A DNA stretch of 25,984 nucleotides from Paramacrobiotus richtersi (GCA_034698045.1 JAQGAU010000589.1:1-25984), one strand, 5' to 3'. Shown: positions 1 through 10,079, counted from the first letter of the stretch. Notes: generated by a model not told the origin, from the letters alone. Translations and numbers: made by a program.

Positions 1-218
1 ATTTCGCTGATGGCTGAACGTCAGCTCAAACTACGCATTGAAAATACAACCATAATCAGTACCTCCGAAAATTTCCACGCATATTACTTTGACTGTACGT
101 AAGTTTAGTATTTCATCTCTACAGTGTGTATCGGTTTCAGCATTTTTAAAACAATGGCAGAAGGTGAGAAATCTTAACAATCTCTGTGACCTGGGCTGCC
201 TTGAGTGGAATAACTGTT

Positions 219-420
219 TTGAAAAATCGTCAAACGACTTTCGTACCATGAATACCGAAGTATAAGTTTTAGGTCATTGTTGACGGCAACCACGACAACA
301 GCTGTGAGCAACCATAAGCACTACCGATCACAAAGGTCACGCGAAGTCCCAACCATCAACCTCGACTTGCCACGTCCGTTGTCGCCACGTTTAGATACGC
401 CCAGTAGTAAAGAATGTTAG
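219..420 (+). other. possible 3' terminal exon, Ser/Arg/Pro-rich tail
   Basis: An open frame runs from a TGA near 219 to a TAG at 418-420. Its last 35 residues or so (a Thr run, then ...YRSQRSREVPTINLDLP... and a Ser/Pro-rich end) read more like the hydrophilic tail of a real protein than random sequence. No start, no clear acceptor and no poly(A) signal was found, and no family was recognised. It could be the last exon of a gene lying mostly left of the window, or chance. Confidence 0.18.
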
Positions 421-817
421 TTTGGAGAAAACTGTCACTTTACGCGAAAAAAGTGCACATCAGTTCGTGCTGTTTCGACACCAGTTCGCTTACTATGTAT
501 AATTATTACCTCGACCCAGAAGAAATTCACAGGTTTGTCCTCTAATATCACTATCTCTTTTTTCGCAGCAGGTAATGCAACTATGAAGGTCAAAAACGGA
601 CTGCTCCCAGATGAGGATTACGCTGCGTTGGAGTGAATACTGAACAACAGGCTGGACGGCGGGATCATTGTTTGGATCTGCGGCAGACAAATGACGAAAG
701 CCGTCCTGGACACTGGCAAGTCAAAATGCGAGGCGGTAATCATTGGGTCTGTTAGGATAAGTGACCGGGGAATTATTATTCCGCATTGAAGGTGGTTTCT
801 TTATTTTATCGTTTATA
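421..817. other. intergenic, no gene seen
   Basis: Only short frames occur here and none shows a recognisable domain. A plus-strand frame near 690-790 contains a DTG triplet but is too short and lacks the other parts of an aspartic protease. Confidence 0.4.
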
Positions 818-1507
818 CTTCGACAAGTACAGTAGCTTATAGCACATTATTTACGGATCACGGGATATAGCACCATTCCCCCCAATGCTTTGTCTGCAGG
901 GGAAATCATATTAACATTGGGGGGAAATCACTGTCTAACTCAAAGCAGCCTTCGCAACGCAACGCCTCTTGCACCTTCGAATCTTGCAAAACTGAAACAC
1001 TTCGCATTCGTTTTGCCCTGAGTCAGTCCTGCCCCGTGATGGACCAAAAGAAAGCCGAAAATTTGGCGAGTATTATGATACCAAAAAAGTGTTGTTTCAT
1101 GACGGTTGAAGGAAATGCGAAGCGATTCTTTTTAACATGGGCAAGAGCCAGAAGTTCCAGAACCGTTGAAAGTTGCGTCCGTAGAAAACACACGGTATCT
1201 ACAAACGCTTCGAATATCCTTCAGCCGCCATGAAACAACACTTTTTTGGTATCATAATACTCGCCAAATTTTTGGCTTTCTTTTGGTCTATCGCGGGGCA
1301 AGACTGACTCAGGGCAAAACGAATGCGAAGTGTTTCAGTTTTGCAAGATTCGAAGGTGCAAGAGGCGTTGCGTTGCGAAGGCTGCTTTGAGTTAGACAGT
1401 GATTTCCCCCCAATGATGATTTCCCCTGCAGACAAAGCATTGGGGGGAATGGTGCTATATCCCGTGATCCGTAAATAATGTGTTATAAGCTACTGTACTT
1501 GTCGAAG
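818..1507. repeat. 690-bp foldback (long terminal inverted repeat) element, TA-flanked
   Basis: Bases 818-1124 and 1206-1507 are near-perfect reverse complements, about 305 bp per arm, around an 81-bp loop. The ends read CTTCGACAAGTACAG... and ...CTGTACTTGTCGAAG, and each is flanked by TA (816-817 and 1508-1509), the target duplication typical of Tc1/mariner-type insertion. Differences between arms include a 5-base indel (ATTAA near 910), a few substitutions and G/A at the CACATTATT junction. There is no transposase frame inside; the small frames in both arms are mirror images of each other. This fits a non-autonomous foldback or MITE-like element. Superfamily is inferred from the TA only. 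Confidence 0.85.
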
Positions 1508-1509
1508 TA

Positions 1510-2088
1510 CTTTACTCGTTTGTTAATTGTACATTTGTACTAATCCATAGCTTTGTTTAATGATTTTCTGGAGGCTATTTGCAGTGTGACCAGATTCTTT
1601 TACATCTTGATTTTGGAACTTAGCCGCTGTGCCACTGTGTGGCCATAAGAGGATCTTAATCTTCTGCACTGTACGCGCGGGATGAAACAACACGAAAGTG
1701 CATGTGACCGATGCCTCTTGAAGCAAAACAACGACACTGGTTTGTATAGAAGTACGCATACTTACTTTTGACACTTTCTGTGGAGGTACTGTGTGATACC
1801 TTTAACTACGTCCATTTTTGTGTGCGTATGGTTTGTACAAAACAAAAAAAGAGCATTGTTTCTTGATTCCAGAGTAAAGAAAATGATAACGAGTCGAACT
1901 GCGTGACTTCTTTTTCCGGCAGCAGAGTATTACAACAATCCTTCGGTTTATTGCACGTATATGCCACTCATTTCAATGAAGTTGAATGAACCATACTGCA
2001 CTGCTTTTTGACGGCGGAAATTCCATATCACTTGTACAGGGCTTAGAATCTTTGCATAAGAAAAATATGCCTGAACTTTTCATTATAA
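1510..2088. other. intergenic, no gene seen
   Basis: AT-rich sequence with only short unconvincing frames on both strands. No promoter, RNA gene or repeat was recognised. Confidence 0.4.
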
Positions 2089-2149
2089 TGAGAAGATAAT
2101 TATCTTCTTCATAACTGTGAGAAGATAATTATCTTCTCACAGTTATGAA
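2089..2149. repeat. perfect 42-bp palindrome plus a half-size copy of its core
   Basis: Bases 2108-2149 form an uninterrupted palindrome with 21-bp arms and no loop, centred between 2128 and 2129. Its core AGAAGATAATTATCTTCT occurs again immediately upstream at 2091-2108, itself an 18-bp palindrome, so two palindromes sit about 28 bp apart. Each core contains a back-to-back GATAA/TTATC pair. It may be a cruciform-prone sequence, a solo palindromic repeat or a paired binding site; the sequence does not decide. Confidence 0.8.
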
Positions 2150-2206
2150 CGAAAACAATATCCATAAAGCGTAAGGCAGGATATGCACATACCACCACAA
2201 TGCATT

Positions 2207-2422
2207 CTAGTTTTCGAAAACGGGTATGTAGCATGCTACTGTTGCAGCCGCCGTTGCGGGATTCAGAGACATTTTCGGGCCATCAACTGCAGATCGAAGT
2301 TGTTGAGTGGGAGGCTGCCAAAGTCCCTGAGATCCAATAGATTCCAGTAATCGGTCGGTACGGGCTCTTGGTGGATAAAATGCCTGCCAGATACGAAAGA
2401 AGATGCACAAATCCCATGACAT
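2207..2422 (-). other. possible coding exon, unidentified
   Basis: A minus-strand open frame of 71 residues lies in a GC-richer patch (about 2215-2400) than its surroundings. The residues are unremarkable (Pro, Gln, Ala-rich end), no domain is recognised, and flanking splice sites are not obvious. It is recorded because base composition rises here; chance is quite possible. Confidence 0.12.
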
Positions 2423-2698
2423 TTGTTATATCGATCCTTCATATCAGTGTTTTAAATCGGAACTTATAAAACAGTGTTTTAAAAACACCGTGAAATTACT
2501 TAATGTGTCATTTAGGCTGTTAAATTATTTGGCGAGTTCGGAACTTCCTCCATGTTCTGCACCGATCGCGATTAGCGTGATTCTGTGACGGCACTCGCTG
2601 TTGGTCCCCGTGTCTTGGCCACCTGCTCCTTCGTGTTGTACCTGACTGTATACGTATACGTTATAAAATGTATACATGGTAATTACAATGGCGCGCCG

Positions 2699-2975
2699 AC
2701 ACCTGGGGCCACCGACATTTCGTCCCGGCTCCGGCGACATTTCTGTTCAGTGGTCCCGAACTGTTCCTTGAATACTCGTACCCGATATTGTTTGGTTTCC
2801 CTATATTGTAAATGTAAGGGAATTAACAGTAGCTGCGTTCTGCAGCTGCAATATCTGCTAATTTCGTAGCCGGGACTAAAATGTCTTGGGCCTAAAAATC
2901 CTTGGGACCAAGTTACACCTGTGACCAATTGTCTTGGGACTAAATGGGCCGGGACAAATTTTTCTGGGACCAAGT
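2699..2975. repeat. degenerate GGGACYAA short repeats in both orientations
   Basis: A short unit of the form YKGGGACYAAR recurs at irregular spacing: GCCGGGACTAAA (2869), CTTGGGCCTAAA (2885), CTTGGGACCAAG (2901), CTTGGGACTAAA (2933), GCCGGGACAAAT (2948) and TCTGGGACCAAG (2963). An inverted relative, GCCGGGACGAAATGTC on the minus strand near 2714-2729, matches GCCGGGACTAAAATGTC at 2869. Open frames across it show a VP-x-x-V pattern that only reflects the DNA repeat. Confidence 0.6.
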
Positions 2976-3045
2976 GTCGTGATCGCAGTGCATATATCGG
3001 CGTACCGTGCCACCAGCGACATACTTAATAGCAGACTGCAACAGC

Positions 3046-3721
3046 TTACATTTGCAATACGCGCCGGAAAGCCGTCCATCCGTCGGGATAGGGCACCACT
3101 CGGACCCACTGCGCATGCAGATCTCTGAATTGTGCACGCACGTGATCATCTGCAGGATGGCAATAACGTTCTATGGAAGCAATAACCCGGCGGTGATTTT
3201 CAGAATGATCGATAGTGGAACATTCAAAGGTCATCTGGGAAATCGTTAAGCTAGGAGCCGGAATCGGACGATTTCCTGCTGGACGAGTGCTCGGTAATGC
3301 ACTACCCCAACAACAGAAGAAGGACTCTTCAATGGTATACTGCGACACAATTAGTCGCTGACAAACTGTCATAAGTAGACGCAAGTGGCAGGGCTGCAGA
3401 CGCGAGTTGTCTCCGATAGTATGATATAACTCGGCGAAAACCTGACATTTGTTTATGATGATGATGTTTAGCTGGATGTTTTTAAGGCGTAACAAGGAGG
3501 ATATCAGTTCCATTCCAGGCAAAGGCATTACCCGTCGGCTGAGATTGGTTAGAACCAGCGTTCTGGTGTGGCTCATGACTGCTCGATCCAGCAAACAAGC
3601 AACAAGATATCCCTCAGTGTCCAAGCGAGATGTTTTTTTAGGTTTTATGTTGCGGAAATCAATTTCAACATAACACGATGATGCGGTGTCCTTTAATGCC
3701 GTATTCCAGGATAAGCAGACT
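3046..3721 (-). pseudogene. C-terminal part of an F-box-like protein (broken gene)
   Basis: On the minus strand an open frame runs from a likely 3' splice acceptor (TTGCTGTAG, exon beginning at 3721) to a TAA at 3046-3048, about 225 residues. Its start, VCLSWNTALKD, is typical of the second half of an F-box (the RVCxxW motif), and what follows (for example RLDTEGYLVACLLDR) is a long region with no named domain. A TAA lies just upstream in the same frame, so splicing from an upstream exon is required. I found no LPxE-type first half of an F-box in any minus-strand frame between here and 4778. F-box proteins are SCF ubiquitin-ligase adaptors, but this copy seems to lack the half of the motif that contacts Skp1. 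From memory it resembles the C-terminal part of a large tardigrade family. Either a rapidly diverged gene or, more likely, a fragment. Confidence 0.5.
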
Positions 3722-4777
3722 CTACAGCAAGTAATTTATCACAAAAACAGCGGCGCAGAGTATTTGTGTACGACTTGGTATGGTGTTTCTTATATGCTTG
3801 CCTACCGAACTGTGATGGGAAGTAAACCCTTTGCTTCCCATCATGACCGAACCTTGCAAAAATCCCCTTTTTTATTACTTAAGGGTGTCTCTGACTATAG
3901 CCTACAACTTGTTTTTGTTCTTACTGGAACCGTTGAAGACGATCATGCTGCGGAACTTAGTACAGAAGCCGATGAACAGGACAAAAAGCGTTTTCGTTTA
4001 ACGTTAGCCTTGTATAAACTATCTAAGGTTGCGATAGTTATTATAACCATACGCCCGTTAATATGACACTGTCTGACAATATTAAAACCTTAAAAACGCA
4101 GGTTTCAGTAACAGCAACAAAAGGTTACTGGAAAAGGTTGCTACAATTAATGCAATTTGCTGCTTATGCGAAAAGTGAAGAACGCGTATCATTTACAAAT
4201 GTGACGCCTCAGTCATCTGCAAGGATTTACACGTTTACCGGTATTCTGTTGTTCAGAATAACGTACGCACTACTGATTGCACACACCATACATATAAAGC
4301 ACGAAATTCTGCAGTTTGCAGCTGTATACTGCCTTACCTTTTTGCTTTCAGCTGAGAATGTAAATCCAGCTGGCATAATATTTCTGACAAAATATCCCAT
4401 GAAAGGACGTATCTTAGTGTCTCGTTTGCTTCCACAAGTACTGACTCTAGAATTCCGTAACAGCGTACAGGAAATGATTCTAATGAAAAAGATATGCGAT
4501 ACAAGACGTCTCAACCATGTCACATAAATATCCAGATTACCAAATGTGGACTGATGTAGTTTTCGTACAATGAATAGCAGCACGAATATCTGTTTAATTG
4601 TAAGAAGTTCGCAATGTTGAATGGTGCACCATCCGCACTACTGAAATTAAACAAAATATATACGGCACCTACAGTACAACTTATATACCGTATATATGCC
4701 GCATAATTATACGGAATTTAAGTCCGGTGCTCTATGTCAGACAACAAAGTATACTTAGAAGTACTTGATAAAGTGTG
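3722..4777. other. spacer between the two halves of the broken gene, with a hairpin
   Basis: No convincing exon was found on the minus strand where the F-box start should be. Two plus-strand frames (3686-4066 and 4063-4527, 126 and 154 residues, overlapping as ATGA) have no recognised domain. A perfect hairpin with 10-bp arms (TGATGGGAAG / CTTCCCATCA, 11-base loop) lies at 3813-3843. A weaker inverted repeat of CCGTATATATGC type lies around 4688-4715. The stretch may be a large intron, an insertion or decayed coding sequence. Confidence 0.4.
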
Positions 4778-5608
4778 CTAACTTGTGATTTGAAGCGGAG
4801 ATGCAAAGTCGGTTTTGTCATTCTCCGACTGGACATACGGTTCCAAAATTCCGTCAAGGCTGGTAAATTGGGCGAAGCTAGCGTTTTCAATAGACTGGTT
4901 CTGAATAGCCCGATTTCGAGCCAAAAAACAGTGAAATATATCCAAAAAGATAAAGGTCACGGTAGTCTCCCCAATCCGCAGAAAGAATCGGTACTCGTCC
5001 GGTCGTGGGTAGAGAGACCCGTTGCGAAATGCCTTATCAACACACCGACGGATCCGGTACTCATCGACGGCTTGGATCTGGTTCACCTTTTCGGAATGCA
5101 CAACATGCTTGACGATTGGAATCTCATCCAGTCGACCGAAAACTGACGGTTCCTTATCGGGCAATGTGGATACAATTTGCCAACGATGTACAATTTGTCT
5201 TTTACCATCTTCATCCATGATGCAGCATAAGTACAGATTATCTCCACTGCAGTAATCCAGTAATTGTGCAGGTCGGAATATATACGGTCCGTGAGCTTCA
5301 TTTCGCAGAGCGACGAAAATATCCAACGTTGGAGGTGAATCAGATCTTTTGTCAGCGCAGATCAAACGGTGCTGCTAAACGTGACGCGTATGCATCCAAG
5401 AAGGGTCATATTTGGCACAGTCCATATCGATAAAGGCATGGTCGCCTTTGATGTCCTGGATGTATCCCAGACACCAAATGTCATCTCCACGATTAACCAG
5501 CACCGTGTTGGCAATGTTTGCTTGACGACTGCTGCGGTTTCCGCGGGAAAAATACCATACCACGTCCAACAGTGTCATAACGAAAGCTGAAAACGATGGT
5601 GCTTTCAT
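4778..5608 (-). pseudogene. N-terminal part of an F-box-like multigene-family protein, with an in-frame TAG
   Basis: Minus-strand frame from an ATG at 5606-5608 to a TAG at 4778-4780, interrupted by one TAG at 5375-5377 and otherwise continuous on both sides. Before the stop it reads NTVLVNRGDDIWCLGYIQD... and ...WMHTRHV; after it, in the same frame, QHRLICADKRSDSPPTLD. No ATG begins the downstream part, so it depends on reading through the TAG. From memory, WMHTRHVW is a conserved stretch in a tardigrade family of F-box-like proteins, which would make the TAG a mutated Trp codon. The region has no named domain known to me; in that family it precedes the F-box. It pairs with the C-terminal part at 3046-3721 on the same strand. 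A sequencing error or real polymorphism could also explain a single TAG. Confidence 0.55.
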
Positions 5609-6224
5609 TTAAGGAAATTCGAACTAGGGGCCAATTAATTAATTTTCTGCCACAGCAGTGTATGGTTGTCGGATTCACAGGCGGTTGTCCGCAAGCTCAT
5701 CTACATAACGATAATGATATCATATAAGTGCAGACTTCAAACTGATGCTAATGATTCCTCACTGCTAATATGGGGAACATCGGTCCGTATCGAGAGAAAA
5801 ATCAGGTCAGCTATCTCGCTAAGGGTAAGAATGGAGATAAATAAATGCGACTGACAATCCGTCCTGCTTTTGTTCAGCGCAGACGACCAGAAAGAGAACA
5901 GTTTCTGCTTCAGTATGACCATGGTTGCCGGATTTCAAACTTCTGTAGAAAATAAGGTCATGTTTCGGGTAGCGCTTCCTTGAGAAGCAAACGGACCAGC
6001 TAATTAGACCATGCAGTTGTAATGCTAATTGCTAAAATACGGTATCCAGGTTTGAAGCGCAGAAGCGCTCCAATAATATTTATAATAACTACATACATAA
6101 CAGTAACAGTTGAAAACATATCAAGTAGGTACAAGGGAAATCATTATCACTGAAAACACAAATTGCTAAAATAGAACAACGCACCTATTGACTTGCTTTA
6201 CTCACAACCAAGCCAACTTTGCGC
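5609..6224. other. intergenic, no gene seen
   Basis: AT-rich, with only short frames. This would hold the promoter of the minus-strand gene at 4778-5608, but no clear TATA element is recognised near its start. Confidence 0.35.
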
Positions 6225-6650
6225 ATGACAATCCCTTCACACGCCATTGCGCAAATCCTCGCCGGCCAGAAACTGATTCTCGTTGCAGGAGCCCCGGGGT
6301 GTTTGTCCGGGTTGTCTCGGTAATACACGGCAGCTGGTTAAATTTTTCGCCAACAGTCTGGGCCAAAAATCAAGGGCCTCACGGTTTTCCCTGCCAATGT
6401 TGACAGCACGCTGCAGTCAGCCAACATCTATGGGCCTTTGACAAATGTCATCGCCAGTCCCTTTGACTATTACTCGATCACATCTACGCCCCTAATAAAT
6501 TTTCCTCGATATCGGGCACAGCGCTACCGGTGTATGCAAACCCTTCCAGTGCTCCAACGAATCAGAACTTCAACATGCCCAGATGGAGTAAGCAGGATTG
6601 TCATTAATGTTGGGCGCTTGTTGCGCGGTACAGCTTTAATTTGGCCGTGA
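6225..6650 (+). pseudogene. unidentified open frame with two in-frame stops
   Basis: One frame runs from ATG 6225 to TGA 6648-6650 and is broken only by TAA at 6321-6323 and TAA at 6339-6341. Upstream of the stops it has a hydrophobic, leader-like start (...ILAGQKLILVAGAPG...); downstream about 100 residues stay open, including GLTVFPANVDSTLQSANIYG and IASPFDYYSITSTPLINFP, which look protein-like. I do not recognise the family. A GT...AG pair (6320-6356) would remove both stops but is only 37 bp and shifts the frame, so it does not rescue the reading. Likely a decayed gene; a spliced gene with other exons is possible. Confidence 0.3.
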
Positions 6651-7621
6651 CGACGTGTTGGATCGTAAGCGAAAAGCACTATTTCTAGTTTTATAGCTAC
6701 GGAAACGCTACGCGTAATCGATTACACTGATGTTACTCATGTTAGTAATAGTCATTTTATTTCAGCGTATGGCATCCTCACGGGATTACCCCATTAAAAA
6801 CAGATGCCGATTGGGACGGGATAAGGAGAAACAGTTGTGTAAGTGACAAATTGTGGCTTTTGTGCCGCATGAACTGTGGCGTCCATAGACTGAACTTCGA
6901 AATGGAACGATCAGATCTTGTTACAGTAAATCTGAAATATGTTTGCAAATTTAACGTCTTCGTCACAGTTACCTGGTTCTCTCTGTAAAGTAAATCAGAG
7001 CACGAAGTTACACACAGGTCTTCTTAAAACCTGGATAATTCTGCGATATCAAAAGTGCATAAACCATGTACAGTTTGTCCATTTAGTTATCCTGATTATG
7101 GAAACGGTCCTGCGTTTGATGTCTCCTGCGGCAACATTTTCTCATAGCGGCAGGTGACACGTACTTGTGCTGGAGTTATGCATTTCATTATTTTGCAGTT
7201 CTCTATTATACTGTTAACATCAGAATTTTTGTACCGTTAGTCATTATACATTAGACACCGCTTTGATTAGTAATCACGCAGTCACACAGCAGAAATGCTA
7301 GATCGCTCCACCGATGTACTTACTATCGTCACATGCTATAGCGAACCATTACAATCAGAAGTCAATGTAAAACTAAACACAATACAGACAAACAATATGG
7401 ACATTCAGGTTTTACTTGCTGTAGTATATACTTAAACACACAAACCGGCTTGTATATAATTAGATGCAAACGCCTTCCGCGAGTATACCGGTGTTTAGTC
7501 AAAATTATATACAACAGTTTTCTTCCTGATGTCCAACTGTATAACAATAGGTGGCTGATGCTTACAACATGTGATTGCTCATTTTGGAATTTTCCAGCAA
7601 AAAAGCCTACATTTCGTCATC
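6651..7621. other. intergenic, upstream region of the first WAP gene
   Basis: No convincing gene. AT-rich near 7190-7530; TATATAATTAG at 7453 and TTATATACAAC at 7504 are possible TATA elements for the WAP gene that starts at 7622, but neither is clearly better than background. Confidence 0.35.
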
Positions 7622-7939
7622 ATGGCTGTACGGATGATTTTGTTGACTTTGATAATCTTTGTCGTTGTCAACCGCCATTGTGAAGGTTTCACCCTGCGAT
7701 GTCCTACACCGCGCGCACGACCAATGGATACTGACACCATATGCGCCAAAAATTACGTAAAGTTGGCTAGCGTTAGTTTGGCTCTTCCGATCTGCAACAG
7801 CGCGGACGACTGCTCTTTCGGGAATATGTGCTGTCCGTTATACACCGATCCCAATTGTGGTAATGTGTGCAGTGTTCCGGAGAAAGTTCCTTGTAACACA
7901 CAATGGTGCTTTTCTTCCTTTCACGGATTCCCGGGATAA
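7622..7939 (+). CDS. secreted single-domain WAP (four-disulfide core) protein, subfamily A
   Basis: The protein is 105 residues from the ATG at 7622 (context CATCATGG); an ATG 51 bases upstream in frame would add 17 residues and spoil the signal peptide. Residues 1-22 are a hydrophobic leader (MILLTLIIFVVV core). A WAP domain follows with its eight cysteines: RC, IC, IC, DC, the MCC pair, NC and VC, including the subfamily motif CCPLYTDPNCGNVC. WAP domains commonly inhibit serine proteases or kill microbes; the exact role here is unknown. A 20-residue tail with two extra cysteines (PC, WC) follows and is not part of the WAP core. It is the closest relative of the relic at 16890-17020 and shares its 3' flank with it. 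Confidence 0.85.
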   Translation: MAVRMILLTLIIFVVVNRHCEGFTLRCPTPRARPMDTDTICAKNYVKLASVSLALPICNSADDCSFGNMCCPLYTDPNCGNVCSVPEKVPCNTQWCFSSFHGFPG

Positions 7940-8187
7940 CGCATACTTCATTCATATTCAGCTGTTCCAGTTCAAAGACATGGATTTTGGACCAATTTAC
8001 GTAATGCAGTTTCGTAATTAGCTAACGTTATCAGTTAACTGTAATTGATAAATATCAATGTTTCGTATTATAATTAGATTCTGTACTGCTTCGTCATGCA
8101 TTTTTATGTTAAACATAATTCCCTGACATCATTTAAGCCAGTTGTACAGTACTGTACAGCACTGAATCAAAACTAAAACCGCACCGA

Positions 8188-8193
8188 AATAAA
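8188..8193 (+). terminator. AATAAA polyadenylation signal candidate
   Basis: Canonical hexamer about 250 bases after the stop of the WAP gene at 7622-7939. It lies in a stretch whose sequence is also found, diverged, at 17185-17265 after the WAP relic. Confidence 0.45.
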
Positions 8194-8629
8194 AAACGCA
8201 CGATACATATGAATGGGAATTTGTCACTGCACCGGTACGTAAGTACGTACTCTTCAAGCCTTAGTGTTTCCTGGAACTTAATTTGTATATATTTGAATGA
8301 AATATATTTATATTTTTTAAATTCTGGTTAGGATTACTATCTGTAGAACATGACTTAAGCATAAGACTGATAACGTAGGGCATACCAAACGAAAGCATGG
8401 AAATTAAACAAATCTCATAACCATACTAGTACCAATAAACTTCCTAACAATAAGGTTAGAACTTGCTCACACATATCCCCAATCAATAGCCATATGTACA
8501 CCGTGCAAGTAAGTCGGAGTAAGTACCTAACAAATTGTAAGTCAAAATTACTCTTCCGTATCTCTCAAAATATATTTCTTCGGTACAAGCACAAAATTTA
8601 GCGTGCACGTACCTGCTGTATGTAGTGGC

Positions 8630-8845
8630 TCTACTTAGCGCTTACTTTGGAATTACCACTTGCGCTTGCGAAACTACACACTTTGAATAACAATGCGGTG
8701 TACCTGCTGCCATTGCATATCAAGTGAGCAGTGAAAACCACAGGTGGCGGAAAAGCAGGAAATTTGTTATGTAAACTGTAAAGCCTTGAAGGGAAAACTT
8801 CGAAGCACTGTTTTGACACTGCCATATGCATGTTTTCTTCGGAAG
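8630..8845. repeat. duplicated upstream segment, copy 1
   Basis: This segment, about 70-280 bp upstream of the WAP gene at 8913, matches 10080-10250 with many substitutions. Shared landmarks are GTGAAAACCACAGGTGGCGGAAA against GTGAACAGCGGAGACCACTGGTGGCAGAAA, then AGGAAnnTTGTTATGT and TGTTGACACT-like ends. It marks an extra duplication of the WAP 5' flank. Confidence 0.6.
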
Positions 8846-8912
8846 GTGCACTGTTGAACAATTTTTTGATTATCGCCTAGCTCTCACAGTTTAGCCAGCC
8901 CTGCTGTCCATT

Positions 8913-9191
8913 ATGGACAAGCGCTTGACTGTCTTACTAATCGTGGCATTTTCCCTATTAATGTCCTGTGGTGATTCTGCGGTGGTGCCGCGATGTCCAG
9001 CTCCGAAACCCAAACCAGGAACCATCACCGTGACTTGTTCCAAAGATTCTATCCTGACCTCGGTATCGGCCACCAAGTATCCAGTCTGCAAGGATGATAC
9101 GGCGTGCACCGATGGGAAAAAATGCTGCAAATTGTACACCGACAACAACTGTGGAACTGTCTGTGTAACCCCGGATAAAGTACGACAGTAG
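8913..9191 (+). CDS. secreted single-domain WAP protein, subfamily A
   Basis: The protein is 92 residues. Residues 1-22 are a signal peptide (LTVLLIVAFSLLMSC core, likely cut before AVVPRCP). The WAP domain has eight cysteines: RC, TC, VC, AC, the KCC pair, NC and VC, with CCKLYTDNNCGTVC matching the CCPLYTDPNCGNVC of the gene at 7622. The ATG (CCATTATGG) is the only one fitting the leader. It should be a secreted protease-inhibitor or antimicrobial-type protein. It ends at TPDKVRQ, whereas the first gene reads PEKVPC and continues about 15 residues; the DNA matching that extra tail lies about 315 bp downstream here (9506-9590). An insertion after the core or an unrecognised intron could explain this. 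Confidence 0.85.
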   Translation: MDKRLTVLLIVAFSLLMSCGDSAVVPRCPAPKPKPGTITVTCSKDSILTSVSATKYPVCKDDTACTDGKKCCKLYTDNNCGTVCVTPDKVRQ

Positions 9192-10079
9192 CCCAGTAAC
9201 TGTTGAGTCGTAGTGGTTTCTGTTTCGAGTGGAAAGAGACATCGCAATTAATGTGTTTTTCTCCGTTTTCTGCCGGTTAGTCTATTTAAAACCCTATGTT
9301 TGTGGACATCCGAATGAAATGCAAGGTTTCCGCTAGATTAAGAAGCTTTTCGAGTATTTCTCATACCAGAATTGTTATAGCACGTTGGACTGAATGGATG
9401 AACGAGAACTCTACCAACTCTGCACGTATGTATAACAAGCTGTATACGTCTGCTTGCAAAGTATACAATAATGCAGCAATTACTGCTAAAAATAAAGGAT
9501 ACTTTGAAGGATTCCCGGGATACCGCAGGTTTTGTTACTCCAGTAAAACAAAGACAACATGGATTCTGGTAAATGTACGCAATGCAGTCAGATAACCAAT
9601 TAGTGTATTCAGTACTGTTTACATTGATAATAATAATCAGTGCTCCACATTAAACCACATTAAAATACGTAATCTGCAGTTCATTAATCGTTTCTACGTT
9701 AAACATACAGTAAGTACGAGTTAGACTGTTTGGATCATCTTATTAGGTATTGTAGCCAAATATATGCAATACAACATACATCTATCTACCTGTACATACT
9801 ATACAAGAATTGTGCAGGAAAAATAGCCGAGTACTATATTATATGTGAATTAAATCATGCAGATTAATTTAACTTGATAACCATTCGACATACGTATGAT
9901 TTCACTTTGCTTAAACATGCAATAATTCAGCATAAAAACCGCCCAAACAAGCCAAAACGACTTGAATCTTTTTAGTATGTTGTGTTATAGGCACAACATT
10001 TCTCGTTCTCGTAATATCTAGCTGGACGCTAGTGACCGTGGTTTCCGATTACTTCGTAAGCGATGATTATCATATTATT
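9192..10079. other. 3' flank of the second WAP gene
   Basis: No gene is supported. An AATAAA at 9491-9496 could be the poly(A) signal. From 9508, GGATTCCCGGGATA and then AAAGACAACATGGATT match the coding tail and 3' flank of the first WAP gene (7925-8010), showing common descent. The 99-residue frame at 9296-9595 runs across this and has no recognised domain. Confidence 0.45.

Noticed and set aside
636..790. LDTG triplet suggesting a retroelement protease
   Set aside because: The frame is about 50 codons and lacks the flap and second conserved motif; no other retroelement parts nearby.
1036..1435. Several 65-78 residue frames inside the foldback element
   Set aside because: They are mirror images of each other in the two arms and match no transposase.
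2683..2973. 96-residue minus-strand frame with repeated VP-x-x-V pattern
   Set aside because: The pattern follows directly from the degenerate GGGACYAA DNA repeat; no domain.
3686..4527. Two plus-strand frames overlapping as ATGA, operon-like
   Set aside because: No recognised domain, no leader, and surroundings are eukaryotic; it occupies the gap of a broken minus-strand gene.
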